A stretch of DNA of 64,000 nt from Candidatus Gastranaerophilales bacterium (GTDB taxonomy: Bacteria; Cyanobacteriota; Vampirovibrionia; Gastranaerophilales; Gastranaerophilaceae). How positions within the stretch are numbered: the first letter of the stretch is position 1; each line of letters opens with the position of its first letter. Under the pieces are notes generated by a model. The model worked only from the letters and a program-made list of their open reading frames with translations, was not told the origin of the DNA and made no database searches. Location of the stretch: assembly GCA_944322615.1 (NCBI GenBank), contig CALUPH010000007.1, forward strand, positions 1 through 64,000, given 5' to 3'. The position numbers and the translations under genes were made by a program. This document shows, one piece after another, positions 46,927 through 56,306 of the stretch.

Positions 46927-47075
46927 TAAATAAATCCCTCTCTACATTTATATTATCAATTTTACTAAAAACATAATTAAATTTGTAAAATTATATAAAT
47001 AAATATAGAAAAAATAACAATTTTAAAGTATTTTTAACTTTATTCAAGTGTTAATGGAAGGTTTTGTATGTTTAA

Positions 47076-48761
47076 ATGAACAATATTTTTTCTTATTATA
47101 CTAAATATAGAGATCATATTGATGAATACAAACAATGGAATGAAGATGCAAATAAGATTCCTAAAAATCATCAAGCATCAAATTGTTCCATATCTCAAAC
47201 TTCTTTAAAACAAAAAGCAAAAGCAATTGCAGAACCTTTAATTCTATTAGACAGTTACGAACACGAAAAAGCTGAAGACTCCGAAACCTTTTTCCAAACA
47301 TTAAATATGGAATTAATGTCTGTAACCGGAGCTATTTGTTCTATTCCGTTAGCAATAACAAAATTAATTCCTTTTTTAAACAAACATTCAGATAAACATA
47401 ACATAATAAAAAAAGCTGCTTCATTATTAGAAAAATACAAATCCACATCTGTTAATATTCTAGGAAAAAACATCACTGCTGCAAAAATTGCAACGATTTT
47501 TTCTGTTATAGGTGGAGCTGCTTTCTATATAAACGGCATGAAAAACTCTATGAGTTCTCAGCTTGGATTAATTAGGAAAGCCAGCTTTGATGCTACTCAA
47601 GATATTGTTAATGACCCTAAACTATATGCAGTTTTAACTCCGGAACAAGAAAGCAAAGTCAATTCTATTGTTGACTATGACATAAAGCATAAGAATGCTT
47701 TTGTTGATAAATTAAAAGATAAAGTCAATATAAATTCCTCTTTCCAATCAGTTGGAGAATATAAAAAAACAGAAGAAAATTATCTTCAACGCAAAAAAGA
47801 ATTCTTTGAAGAACAAAAACAAACTATAGATAAAAAAACAAAAAATACAAAACCTTCTCAAGAAGCGCAAGAAGATAAAATATTGTTTGAAAACCTTTTA
47901 AAAAATGTTGAACACGACGTATTGGAACCATTAAGAAAAGTTGAAACTATTTCCAATATATCATACTCAGCAATGTTTACCGGTGGATTTTTAGAATATC
48001 TTATTTCAGATAAATTGGTAGATGTATTAGGAATAAAAAATAAACTTTTAGGTGCAGGTATAAAAATCGGTGTTCCGCTTTTAACATATTTTATTCTAAA
48101 TAAAAATATATCAGATATAGAAAACAAAGCTATTCTGGCAACAAAATATAAACATCTTAAAAATTTTATGGATAATCCTGAACTATATCAACAGCCAAAA
48201 GATAACAAAAAGGAAAATCTTTTAAGCTTCATAAAAACAACATTAAAAGATATGAAAGATTATGATAGTTTTGCCCAAAATGAACTTCCTAAAATAAAAG
48301 CAAGAATGGATGCTAAACGCCAAATAGAATTAACACCTGAGCAAATGAAAAAAGCTAAAGCGCTTCAAGAAAATACTTCTATGGTAATTAATAAACAAAG
48401 AGAACATCTATATGAACAATCAGTAGGGATAGAAACTCTATCCGAAACAATTTTAGGACCTATAGATATTGCAGCAACCGCCATAGGAGGAACAATAGGA
48501 AGCAAAATGGCTAAAAAGTGCGGAAATAAAAAACTATCTGGTCTATTTACCGGACTAGGTGCAATTATAACGTTTATTCCGGCTGCAATTATTGAAGCAA
48601 AACTTACTAAACAACAAAAATTATCAGAAAAAATTGCAGCAATGCTTGCAATAAAAGAAATACAAAACCCTTCTATTTTTGAAAATGAATCAAATAGTAT
48701 TTCTCTTTCAAATTCACAAATTAACAAAAATATTCCTGATATATTTGCTAATTTCAAATAA
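47076..48761 (+). CDS. Uncharacterised 561-aa protein with hydrophobic helices
   Basis: No family recognised. Hydrophobic segments occur near residues 85-105, 135-155, about 295-345 and 460-510, separated by Lys/Glu-rich helical stretches; several could be membrane-inserted. The end has TAIGGTIGSKMAKKCG and LSGLFTGLGAIITFIPAAII. The start is odd: the ribosome site GGAAGG is placed for an ATG at 47068 that encodes only Met-Phe-Lys and stops at a TGA overlapping the real ATG at 47076 (ATGA). This could be a coupled mini-leader or a 1-nt loss in the A run. The TPR gene follows. Confidence 0.65.
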   Translation: MNNIFSYYTKYRDHIDEYKQWNEDANKIPKNHQASNCSISQTSLKQKAKAIAEPLILLDSYEHEKAEDSETFFQTLNMELMSVTGAICSIPLAITKLIPFLNKHSDKHNIIKKAASLLEKYKSTSVNILGKNITAAKIATIFSVIGGAAFYINGMKNSMSSQLGLIRKASFDATQDIVNDPKLYAVLTPEQESKVNSIVDYDIKHKNAFVDKLKDKVNINSSFQSVGEYKKTEENYLQRKKEFFEEQKQTIDKKTKNTKPSQEAQEDKILFENLLKNVEHDVLEPLRKVETISNISYSAMFTGGFLEYLISDKLVDVLGIKNKLLGAGIKIGVPLLTYFILNKNISDIENKAILATKYKHLKNFMDNPELYQQPKDNKKENLLSFIKTTLKDMKDYDSFAQNELPKIKARMDAKRQIELTPEQMKKAKALQENTSMVINKQREHLYEQSVGIETLSETILGPIDIAATAIGGTIGSKMAKKCGNKKLSGLFTGLGAIITFIPAAIIEAKLTKQQKLSEKIAAMLAIKEIQNPSIFENESNSISLSNSQINKNIPDIFANFK

Positions 48762-48815
48762 AAAATATAGAGATTTATCTTGTTAAATATATGAAATCAT
48801 GGGAATTGTAATTCT

Positions 48816-50360
48816 ATGTTTGATTATATTAACACTAAGTATGAGGATGCTGAATTAATAATAAATTACAATAATCCAAATGAAGCAATTCTCAAAATAA
48901 AAAACAGCTTAAAAGAACAGGAATCAAAAGCTGAACTATACTGTTACCTTTCAAAAGCGTATCTTTATAAAGGGAAATATAAAGCTGCATTAAAATACGC
49001 CAAATTAGCAGAAAAAACAAATCCTGAATATTTATATGCAAAAGCAAGAAGTATTATTGCATTATCAAAACTCAACGCAAACAAAGAGGATATTTTTGAA
49101 TTAGTAAATAGTTTATTTAAAAAGAATAAGCCGGATATTCTTACAACCTATGTATGTTTTATTGCTATCGCTAGAAATTATACAGATGATAAAATTGCTT
49201 CGATTCTGGCAAAGAAAACTTTTAATTTAATAAAAAATCCTGAAAATGCATTTGAATATAGAGCAAAAATTGAGTCTGCACTATTTCTAAAGAAATACCG
49301 AATCAGTAATAAATTAATTAAAGAAGCAGAGATTAATAACTATCTGGATTTATATTCTTATCAGGTGATTTCTTACTTATATTGTAATAATAAAAAATAC
49401 AAAGAATGTATAATTTATGCAAATAAAGCAATTTTATGCAATAGTGAATCGGGCTATAGTTATTATATAAAGGGTATGGCTCTATATAAACAAAAAAAAT
49501 ATAAAGATGTAATTCCTCTCTTAAAATTAGCTGAAAAATATAAATATAAATCAAAATATTTAAATTTAATGCTTGCATATTCTTACCTAGAAGAAAACGA
49601 TTATAAAAATTCTCTAAAGTATACTCAAAAAGTAAAAAAAGATGCAAATCCTTTCTATGAAAGAGGAACTATGTTTTATAATCAGAAGAATTATGATAAG
49701 GCATTAAATGATCTTTTAATGGCAGAATCTGTCGGATATAAAGATGATTTTATATATACAAGATTATCATTTTTATATGCAAATAAAGGTGAATATGAAA
49801 AATCTTTAAATTATGCAAATAAAGCTATTATCAACAACTCAAAAGATGGTATTGCACACTATAGAAAAGGCATTGCTTTATATAATATGAAAGATTATAT
49901 AAATGCAAAAAAATCTTTTCTTCAAGCTGAAAAATTAAATTATATTCACTCAGGCAATATGTTTGAAAAATTATCTTTCATTTTCACTATAGAAAATAAT
50001 TATAAACAAGCAATTAATTATGCGAATAAAGCAATTATTTTAAATTCTCAAAATGCATATGCGTATTATAGAAAAGGTTATGCACTATTTTATTCTCAAA
50101 AATTTTCAAAAGCAAAAGAAAGCTTGGTAAAATCAGATAAATTAGGCTTCTTAAATTATAATTTATTCTCAATGTTATCTTATCTTTTTTATATTGAAAA
50201 TGATTTTAAGAAAGCACACTTTTATATTAATAAAGCTCTATTATTATGCAAAGATGATTCAACTATATATTATTTAAAAGCAGGTATTTTAGCTAGTCTT
50301 GGTAAAGAAAAAGAAGCTGTAAATTATTATCAGAAAGCACTTACTTTAGAAGGAAACTAG
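48816..50360 (+). CDS. TPR-repeat protein, full-length copy
   Basis: A 514-residue soluble protein made almost wholly of TPR-type helical pairs of about 34 residues (AELYCYLSKAYLYKGKYKAA, YYIKGMALYKQKKYKDVI, AYYRKGYALFYSQKFSKAK). TPR solenoids bind partner proteins; no catalytic domain is present. There is no signal peptide. GGGAATTGTAATTCT precedes the ATG. From 49234 to the end it is repeated at 59954-61080, at about 92% identity up to 49649 and exactly thereafter. It converges with the radical SAM operon and may be an adaptor for it (inference). Confidence 0.82.
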   Translation: MFDYINTKYEDAELIINYNNPNEAILKIKNSLKEQESKAELYCYLSKAYLYKGKYKAALKYAKLAEKTNPEYLYAKARSIIALSKLNANKEDIFELVNSLFKKNKPDILTTYVCFIAIARNYTDDKIASILAKKTFNLIKNPENAFEYRAKIESALFLKKYRISNKLIKEAEINNYLDLYSYQVISYLYCNNKKYKECIIYANKAILCNSESGYSYYIKGMALYKQKKYKDVIPLLKLAEKYKYKSKYLNLMLAYSYLEENDYKNSLKYTQKVKKDANPFYERGTMFYNQKNYDKALNDLLMAESVGYKDDFIYTRLSFLYANKGEYEKSLNYANKAIINNSKDGIAHYRKGIALYNMKDYINAKKSFLQAEKLNYIHSGNMFEKLSFIFTIENNYKQAINYANKAIILNSQNAYAYYRKGYALFYSQKFSKAKESLVKSDKLGFLNYNLFSMLSYLFYIENDFKKAHFYINKALLLCKDDSTIYYLKAGILASLGKEKEAVNYYQKALTLEGN

Positions 50361-50468
50361 CTCTTTACTCTTTATAAATTTATAGAAATTAAGTTTGTGC
50401 ATAAAATTTTTCTTGCAATATTTATTCTGTTAAAATATATTTATCATTAATCAATTTGTAAGATACAA

Positions 50469-50996
50469 TTATTTATTAATATGCTTTATTATTTGTTGCG
50501 CTTTATTATAACAGTATTTACACTCCGAACCGCATTTATAATGACAATCTTTTCCGTTTTTTACAAAATATCTAATGTCAGGTAAATGTTTCTTTATATC
50601 TTTTACTAATAATTCTACAGGCAAATTTCTTGAATAACGATATCTGAAATAAAAAAATCTTATTGGAATATTATCAATAGAATGAGGATTCTTAATACCA
50701 TTAAAATAATTATAATAGTAGTTTAATAACATATTGTTAGTTGGGACAGTTCTTCCAACAAGCTTATAATGCCTATATCCCATATCACCATAATAATCAA
50801 TTTCCCAAGGGAAAATAATTCTTGATAAACACAAATATTCTATATATTGTTGTAGAGAAGTTGTTAAATCATAACATTTTTTAGATATAAAGAAATGCTC
50901 AAATTTTTCATTTTCATCAGGGAAAAGTTTTTTTGATGTAAATCTGCTCTTTGTGTTAAAGCATGCTCTTTTCGGAATGGACATCCCATAATACAA
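50469..50996 (-). CDS. U32-peptidase-like protein, C-terminal part in -1 frame (copy A)
   Basis: This frame continues the protein of 50864-51577 after a -1 shift; it has no ribosome site of its own at 50996, and overlaps the N-terminal part by 133 bp. After the likely shift it reads LFPDENEKFEHFFIS and ends with a cysteine cluster (CHYKCGSECKYCYNKA) that could hold an iron-sulfur cluster, as in U32-related proteins such as UbiU/UbiV. The combined protein would be about 370 residues. Either a frameshift product or a broken gene; the identical state occurs at 61189-61716. Confidence 0.6.
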   Translation of the reverse strand: MYYGMSIPKRACFNTKSRFTSKKLFPDENEKFEHFFISKKCYDLTTSLQQYIEYLCLSRIIFPWEIDYYGDMGYRHYKLVGRTVPTNNMLLNYYYNYFNGIKNPHSIDNIPIRFFYFRYRYSRNLPVELLVKDIKKHLPDIRYFVKNGKDCHYKCGSECKYCYNKAQQIIKHINK

Positions 50997-51577
50997 CCTT
51001 CATCAGCAATAAGTTCAATTTCTGTATCGGAAAATTCTTTTCTTAAATTTTTTAATAAATGAAAGTCTTTATTTATTTCATAGCTTGGAATAAACTCCTT
51101 TATAAAAGGAAATAATTTCATCATGTTTTTAAACTGAGCAATTTGCGTATATTCGCAAGATGTGGACATATATATTTGAAAATCAGGATGATATTTCTTA
51201 AGATAGCTTACTACTTGAAAATTAGTTACTCTTACCTTATTTGAACCAGTTGCTCTTAATTTATCCATTAAAATATCTAAAGCTTTTTTCTGCTCTTCAT
51301 GTACCTCCTGAATATTTGAAAATCCTGCTACAGAATTCAATAAATATATAAATTCAAATTTGTTCTTCTTTGCATATTTTATAAGTGGCATTACAAATTC
51401 AAAATTTGGTATTTCGTTTTCTGTTCTTATTTGCTCAAAAGATGACCTGTCAGATGCTTGTATTGGTAATGCAAAATAGAAAGAAGTAATCTTTGAATTA
51501 GAGAAATTATTATTAATAGCAATTATATCATCAATATATTTTAATTCTAAAGGCATAGGAACTGAAAATTCATACAT
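50864..51577 (-). CDS. U32-peptidase-like protein, N-terminal part (copy A)
   Basis: A TIM-barrel-like protein similar to peptidase family U32 (collagenase-like; includes tRNA- and quinone-hydroxylation proteins). Visible elements are FSVPMPLELKYI, FEFIYLLNSVAGFS, FQIYMSTSCEYTQI and the family-type IELIADEGCIMGCPFRKEH with two cysteines. In this frame the last 26 residues or so are probably not native: the continuation lies in the -1 frame. The site A-AAA-AAC at 50933-50927 is exactly in register for a -1 shift. It begins 2 bp after the SPASM radical SAM gene, so the two are one operon. Confidence 0.68.
   Translation of the reverse strand: MYEFSVPMPLELKYIDDIIAINNNFSNSKITSFYFALPIQASDRSSFEQIRTENEIPNFEFVMPLIKYAKKNKFEFIYLLNSVAGFSNIQEVHEEQKKALDILMDKLRATGSNKVRVTNFQVVSYLKKYHPDFQIYMSTSCEYTQIAQFKNMMKLFPFIKEFIPSYEINKDFHLLKNLRKEFSDTEIELIADEGCIMGCPFRKEHALTQRADLHQKNFSLMKMKNLSISLYLKNVMI
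50927..50933 (-). other. Candidate -1 frameshift heptamer A-AAA-AAC (copy A)
   Basis: On the coding strand, codons CAA AAA AAC (50935-50927) contain the X-XXY-YYZ heptamer in the zero frame. A -1 slip there gives CTT TTC CCT and joins the two halves of the U32-like gene. No strong downstream hairpin is obvious. A 1-nt indel in the seven-A run, or one further upstream near 50975, is an equally possible cause of the split. Confidence 0.45.
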
Positions 51578-51579
51578 GC

Positions 51580-52602
51580 TTATTTATCCGTTCTAAAAGT
51601 TTTACAATGCTCTTTCAACTTTATAATATCATTAATTTTAAATGCAAGACAACTGCCCAAACAAGTATGGTGTTTTAATTCTTTACAATCATTGCAGCCT
51701 GGTTCTGGCGGTAACAATGCTATATAACTATCTATTTCACTGTGAAAGAAATGTTTTAGCTGAATTGGATTATCAAAATCCGATATCGGAACTCTTATAT
51801 AATCGGAAAGACCTAAGCATCTGACTGCAGTTAAATCAGGTAAAATATCCAATACCGGAATACAATATGGGTTTTCTAATAAATTAAATTTAACATCAAA
51901 ACTATTTAATAATTTTAATTCTTCATTGTTAAATAAACATTGTCTAAAGTTATTACAGTCAAAGAATGGATTTATATTATTTTCTTTACATTTTTTTGCA
52001 AATCCGATTATAAAATCTTTATTTTCTTTGAAATATTCACCTGGTTTTCTTTCAATTTTTCGTGAGGTATTTGGAATAACTAAGCTAATTCTTATATATT
52101 TTTGGTTATATTTCTTTAACAGATAAAAAATAAAATCATAATTCATATCTCTACTGTATAAATTAATACCTAATGTAAAATTATCTCTAATTTTTTTATT
52201 AAGTAATTTTATATTTTCATCTAACTTCTCAAAGTTTTTTTCACCCATATCTTTGGGCGAATTACAATTTACTAAAATTTTAAAATTACCTTTCTTTATT
52301 AAATCTACATAAGGATTTAATTCTACACCATTAGTATATATTCCTATATACAATTTTTTTGTATTAATTCTATCTGCAACTAAAAACTTAAGAATCTTTT
52401 CAAAATCTGGATGTAATGTTGGTTCTCCTCCAATTAACGATATTTTCTCATTTTTTGATTTCCTAATAAATTTATATGCTTCTATAAAATTTTCATATGA
52501 GATATTTATATATTCATTAATATTTCTTTCTGTTTTTAATTCATTTGCAAAACAATAAGGACAATGTAAATTACATTTATATGTTAAAAATATATTAGAC
52601 AT
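51580..52602 (-). CDS. Radical SAM protein with SPASM-like C-terminus (copy A)
   Basis: A 340-residue radical SAM enzyme with C10-x3-C14-x2-C17 in YKCNLHCPYC at the very start, SLIGGEPTLHP as the SAM-binding GGE motif, and several C-terminal cysteines (CIPV, VRCLGL, GCNDC, HTCLGSC) resembling SPASM/twitch auxiliary clusters. Such enzymes often modify peptides or build peptide-derived cofactors. It overlaps the upstream B12-type radical SAM gene by 8 bp and is followed at once by the U32-like gene. The ATG has GGAG 11 nt upstream. Substrate unknown. Confidence 0.85.
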   Translation of the reverse strand: MSNIFLTYKCNLHCPYCFANELKTERNINEYINISYENFIEAYKFIRKSKNEKISLIGGEPTLHPDFEKILKFLVADRINTKKLYIGIYTNGVELNPYVDLIKKGNFKILVNCNSPKDMGEKNFEKLDENIKLLNKKIRDNFTLGINLYSRDMNYDFIFYLLKKYNQKYIRISLVIPNTSRKIERKPGEYFKENKDFIIGFAKKCKENNINPFFDCNNFRQCLFNNEELKLLNSFDVKFNLLENPYCIPVLDILPDLTAVRCLGLSDYIRVPISDFDNPIQLKHFFHSEIDSYIALLPPEPGCNDCKELKHHTCLGSCLAFKINDIIKLKEHCKTFRTDK

Positions 52603-54418
52603 ATTTTTGTTTTCTCCGCTTAAATATAATATAATTCTTAGCTATAAAAAATAAAAACTTATTCTTACTTATTATATCTATTAATTTACTCATAAATTTT
52701 AAATATATATTAGAATATTTATTAGCATATTGTAAATTATAAACAGCTATTATTTCAAAAAAAATATTTTTCTCGTGATATGCTCTTTTTATTCTTTCAA
52801 TATATAAATTTATTGTATTCTGGTCTACAAGAAAACTATTTTTTAAATTATCTATATTTTTATAAAATTCACTTCCATTCAAAAATAAAACTATAGGGGA
52901 AAACATTAATATATCAATATGTTTTTTATTTTTTATTAAAAAATTTATATCATTTTTTATTTGTTCTTTTGTTTCATTTGGATAGCCAAAAATAACAGAG
53001 ACTAAATTAGATATATCTGCCCTATTCGCATTTTTTAATATTTCTGGAACTTTTTCAATGTTAATTCCTTTATTTATATACTTTAAAACTTCTGGAGTAG
53101 TAGCATCTAAGCCCCAATTAATTCTAACACATCCGGATTTTCGCAATTTTTTTAGTAAATCCTTATTAAATTCTTTTTCAAATCTTGCATAAATCGAATA
53201 TGTAATTCCAAGTTTTTTTTCTATAAGTATTTTAGCAAGCTCATCTAAAAATTTAGGATGAAGCGCATTATCCCACATGTAAAAATATTTTGTATCATAT
53301 TTATCGGATAAGTATTCAATTTCTTCTACAAATTTTTCTACATTTTTTATTTGAAAACTTCTATCTCTTTTTGAATTGCAGAACTTGCATCTACCCCAAT
53401 AGCAAGAATAAGAAGCTTGAACAGGTAGAACAAATTCCAATGAAAAATACTCTTTCCTTTCATATCCAGAAAAAGAAGGATATGGATAATCAGAAATTTT
53501 CATTCCATTATCTCTTGGAGAAATATATATAGAGGTATTTTGCTTTGAAATTATATTGGGTACATCTTTTAACTCAATTTTCTTATTTAAAAAATTGATT
53601 ATTGAAAGTGCTGCAGTATCTCCATTCCCATATGTAATACTATCAAAAAAAGAACCAAATAATGAATCTAAGTTTTCAATTTTATCATATACGTTTGCAA
53701 AATACGAACCACCAATATTTATGTGTATATTGGGCTTTAAACTTTTCATAAAATAGCCTATTGACAAACCAGTAAAAATTTGACTATCTGTATTAATTGT
53801 TATTCCAATGCAATCAGGTTCTTCTATTAAAATGTCATTTATTTGTTCTTTTATAAATTCTAAAAAGACATTAGAATAAGAAGAAATATAATATTTAATA
53901 AGCACAGAATTAAGTTTGAAATTATTAATTATTCCAGTTTGTGTATATTCTTCCATTTGTGGCAGTAATAAGTATAAAAGCTTTTTCTCAAAAGATAATA
54001 ATAAATCAGCTGATTCATATAAAATTTTAAGTGCATATTTTGTTAACAATGGATTATAAAACATTTTTTCATCTTTTAAAATCTGTTTTGCAAAACAAAT
54101 TTCATTTTTATAAAAATCTATTACTTTATTAATTTGTTCAATTGAATATAATGGTTTTTTTATTTCCTCTATCATTTTTAGTGGGAATTTATTTAAAAAA
54201 TCTGAATTATAGATATAAACATACTTATCTTTAAATTGATCAAGAAAATTCTCATTAAATCTGTATGAATAAAACTTGGCATTTAAATCATACATTTTAG
54301 ATGTCACATTGTTAGATTCTAAAAGACCTATTAGTTGCGGTATACTTGATAATGGTGCTGAATTCATCATTAATGGTGGATATACAAAGAAATACTTTAA
54401 TTTTCTATCAGCAAGCAT
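52595..54418 (-). CDS. B12-binding-type radical SAM protein (copy A)
   Basis: A 607-residue enzyme related to the RiPP-maturation or methyltransferase branch of B12-binding radical SAM proteins. The N-terminal part (1-290) has YPPLMMNSAPLSSIPQLIGL and the branch-like DLNAKFYSY; a canonical cobalamin DxHxxG is not evident. The radical SAM core has C339-x4-C344-x2-C347 in CYWGRCKFC, then FYMWDNALHP and VRINWGLDATTPEVL. AAGG lies before the ATG. It is a paralogue of 54537-56300, from which it diverges across a 118-bp intergenic region, and leads an operon with the SPASM and U32-like genes. Confidence 0.82.
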   Translation of the reverse strand: MLADRKLKYFFVYPPLMMNSAPLSSIPQLIGLLESNNVTSKMYDLNAKFYSYRFNENFLDQFKDKYVYIYNSDFLNKFPLKMIEEIKKPLYSIEQINKVIDFYKNEICFAKQILKDEKMFYNPLLTKYALKILYESADLLLSFEKKLLYLLLPQMEEYTQTGIINNFKLNSVLIKYYISSYSNVFLEFIKEQINDILIEEPDCIGITINTDSQIFTGLSIGYFMKSLKPNIHINIGGSYFANVYDKIENLDSLFGSFFDSITYGNGDTAALSIINFLNKKIELKDVPNIISKQNTSIYISPRDNGMKISDYPYPSFSGYERKEYFSLEFVLPVQASYSCYWGRCKFCNSKRDRSFQIKNVEKFVEEIEYLSDKYDTKYFYMWDNALHPKFLDELAKILIEKKLGITYSIYARFEKEFNKDLLKKLRKSGCVRINWGLDATTPEVLKYINKGINIEKVPEILKNANRADISNLVSVIFGYPNETKEQIKNDINFLIKNKKHIDILMFSPIVLFLNGSEFYKNIDNLKNSFLVDQNTINLYIERIKRAYHEKNIFFEIIAVYNLQYANKYSNIYLKFMSKLIDIISKNKFLFFIAKNYIIFKRRKQKYV

Positions 54419-54536
54419 ATATTAATCCTTAACCAGAATATATTATACAATAAATATATCATTACAAATTACTAGCAACATATATACTTTTTAATTTTTT
54501 TCATTTACTATGATATACAAAATTGAAAGGATTGTA

Positions 54537-56300
54537 ATGAAATATGTTTTGGTTTTTCCTCCATTAGTTATGGGATTTGCTCCAATTATAGGAGTCCCTC
54601 AATTACAATGTGCTTTAAAATCAAATGATGTAGATACAATAGCTTTTGATTGTAATATAGATTTTCTTGATTATGTATTGAGCAAAAATTATTTTGATAA
54701 TCTACTTAAATATGCAGATAAAATAAAAAAAACTGATAAAAACGTTTTAAGTAATTTAAACTTAAGTATAGAGTTAATAGAAAAAAATTATTCACCAAAA
54801 GATATAGAAGAAATATCTCAAAAAATAGAGTTCGCAAAAAAAATATTAAAAGATAAAAAACTTTTTTATAACCCAATATTGTGTGATTGGGCAATGAAAA
54901 TTATAAAAAAAGCAGGCAATATTATTTTTAGAATTTTGGCTGAATCAGAAGGCGCAATATATGCAATTAAAGATATAAGTGTTGATAGTATATTAAATTT
55001 TATAACACTAGATATAAATATATATAGAGATTATGCAAAAAAATTTGCAGATGTAATAATAAAAGAAAATCCTGATTGCGTTGGTTTATCAATCAATTCC
55101 ATATATCAAATAATATTTTCTTTTACACTTGCATATTATATAAAACAAAAATCCAATATACACATCAATTTTGGAGGAATGTTTGTTACCGAAAATTATA
55201 AAATAATGAAAGAAATTGATAAGATTATAGGAACATTTGCTGATTCAATCTCTATTGGTGATAGTGAAAAATCAATTTGCGAATTAATTAAAGCTGTTTC
55301 TTCTCATTCATCACTTGAATCGGTGCATAATCTTATATATAAAACAGAAAATAATGAAATAAAAATTAATAATTTTGATTTTTTTGTTGCAGAACAAAAA
55401 CAACCATTTCCTTCATTTGATGGTTATAAATTTGAACAATATTTTTTACCTGAAATAATTTTACCTATATATGCCTCAAAATCTTGTTATTGGGGGAAAT
55501 GTGAATTTTGCAATTGTAAACTTGGCAAAAAAATAGATTTCAAGTCTCCCGAACGCTTTGTTGATGAAATCGAATATTTGTCAAAAAAATATAAAACAAA
55601 ATTTTTCTATTTCTGGGATAATTCAATTCATCCTAAATATTTTTCAAAATTAGCAGATTTACTAATACAACGTAAACTTAATATAAAATATATGGCATTT
55701 GCAAGGTTTGAAAAGGAATTTACCCAATCACTTCTGGAAAAATTATACAAATCAGGCTTGGTAAAAATCAATTGGGGGCTTGATTCTGGTTGCGATAGAG
55801 TACTTAAGTATATAAATAAAGGATCTACTGTTAAACAAAGTGAAGAAATTCTAAAACTTGCAAATAAAGCTAAAGTACGAAGTTGGGTCCATGTCATACT
55901 AGGTTTTCCAACAGAAACAAAATTCGAAGTCGAACAAAGTGTAAACTTCTTTAAAAAAAATAAAAAATATATAACTTATCCTCAAGTATCAACTTTTATG
56001 GCTTTTCTATTTGGAGCAAAAATGTTTGATAACAAAGAAGAATTATCAAAGCAAATATATACGACTATGGAAGAGCGAATAATCCTTGAAAAAAGAATAT
56101 ATGATAATTTCAGAATTTCTAAAACTCAATCAAAAAGAACAATACCTTGGTATGAATGGGGTCAAGTTGCATTATTATATTATTCAAGATATTCTCACAT
56201 ACAACTAAAAACATTGGAATTTATATTAAATTTTATGCTTGCAAATAAGACTATACATAACTTATATATTAAAAATTCATTTAGAAAATATGTAAAATAG
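54537..56300 (+). CDS. B12-binding-type radical SAM protein, paralogue
   Basis: A 587-residue paralogue of the protein at 52595-54418: VFPPLVMGFAPIIGVPQLQC, FDCNIDFLDYVL, cluster motif CYWGKCEFC (C317, C322, C325), FFYFWDNSIHPKYF and KINWGLDSGCDRVL align along the full length. I take the ATG at 54537 because AAAGG sits 7 nt upstream; an earlier in-frame ATG at 54510 has no such site. It is the only rightward gene within the cluster and converges on the second SPASM gene with a 6-bp gap. Two paralogues may act on different substrates or in series (inference). Confidence 0.82.
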   Translation: MKYVLVFPPLVMGFAPIIGVPQLQCALKSNDVDTIAFDCNIDFLDYVLSKNYFDNLLKYADKIKKTDKNVLSNLNLSIELIEKNYSPKDIEEISQKIEFAKKILKDKKLFYNPILCDWAMKIIKKAGNIIFRILAESEGAIYAIKDISVDSILNFITLDINIYRDYAKKFADVIIKENPDCVGLSINSIYQIIFSFTLAYYIKQKSNIHINFGGMFVTENYKIMKEIDKIIGTFADSISIGDSEKSICELIKAVSSHSSLESVHNLIYKTENNEIKINNFDFFVAEQKQPFPSFDGYKFEQYFLPEIILPIYASKSCYWGKCEFCNCKLGKKIDFKSPERFVDEIEYLSKKYKTKFFYFWDNSIHPKYFSKLADLLIQRKLNIKYMAFARFEKEFTQSLLEKLYKSGLVKINWGLDSGCDRVLKYINKGSTVKQSEEILKLANKAKVRSWVHVILGFPTETKFEVEQSVNFFKKNKKYITYPQVSTFMAFLFGAKMFDNKEELSKQIYTTMEERIILEKRIYDNFRISKTQSKRTIPWYEWGQVALLYYSRYSHIQLKTLEFILNFMLANKTIHNLYIKNSFRKYVK

Positions 56301-56306
56301 ATTATT

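Larger units (their letters stand above)
49650..53280. repeat. Direct repeat, copy A (at least 3,631 bp, identical to 60370-64000)
   Basis: I found no difference in line-by-line comparison with 60370-64000; the offset is 10,720 bp throughout. It covers the 3' part of the TPR gene, both parts of the U32-like gene, one SPASM radical SAM gene and part of the B12-type radical SAM gene. The repeat probably continues past the window in copy B. To the left, similarity continues at about 92% to 49234. Confidence 0.95.
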
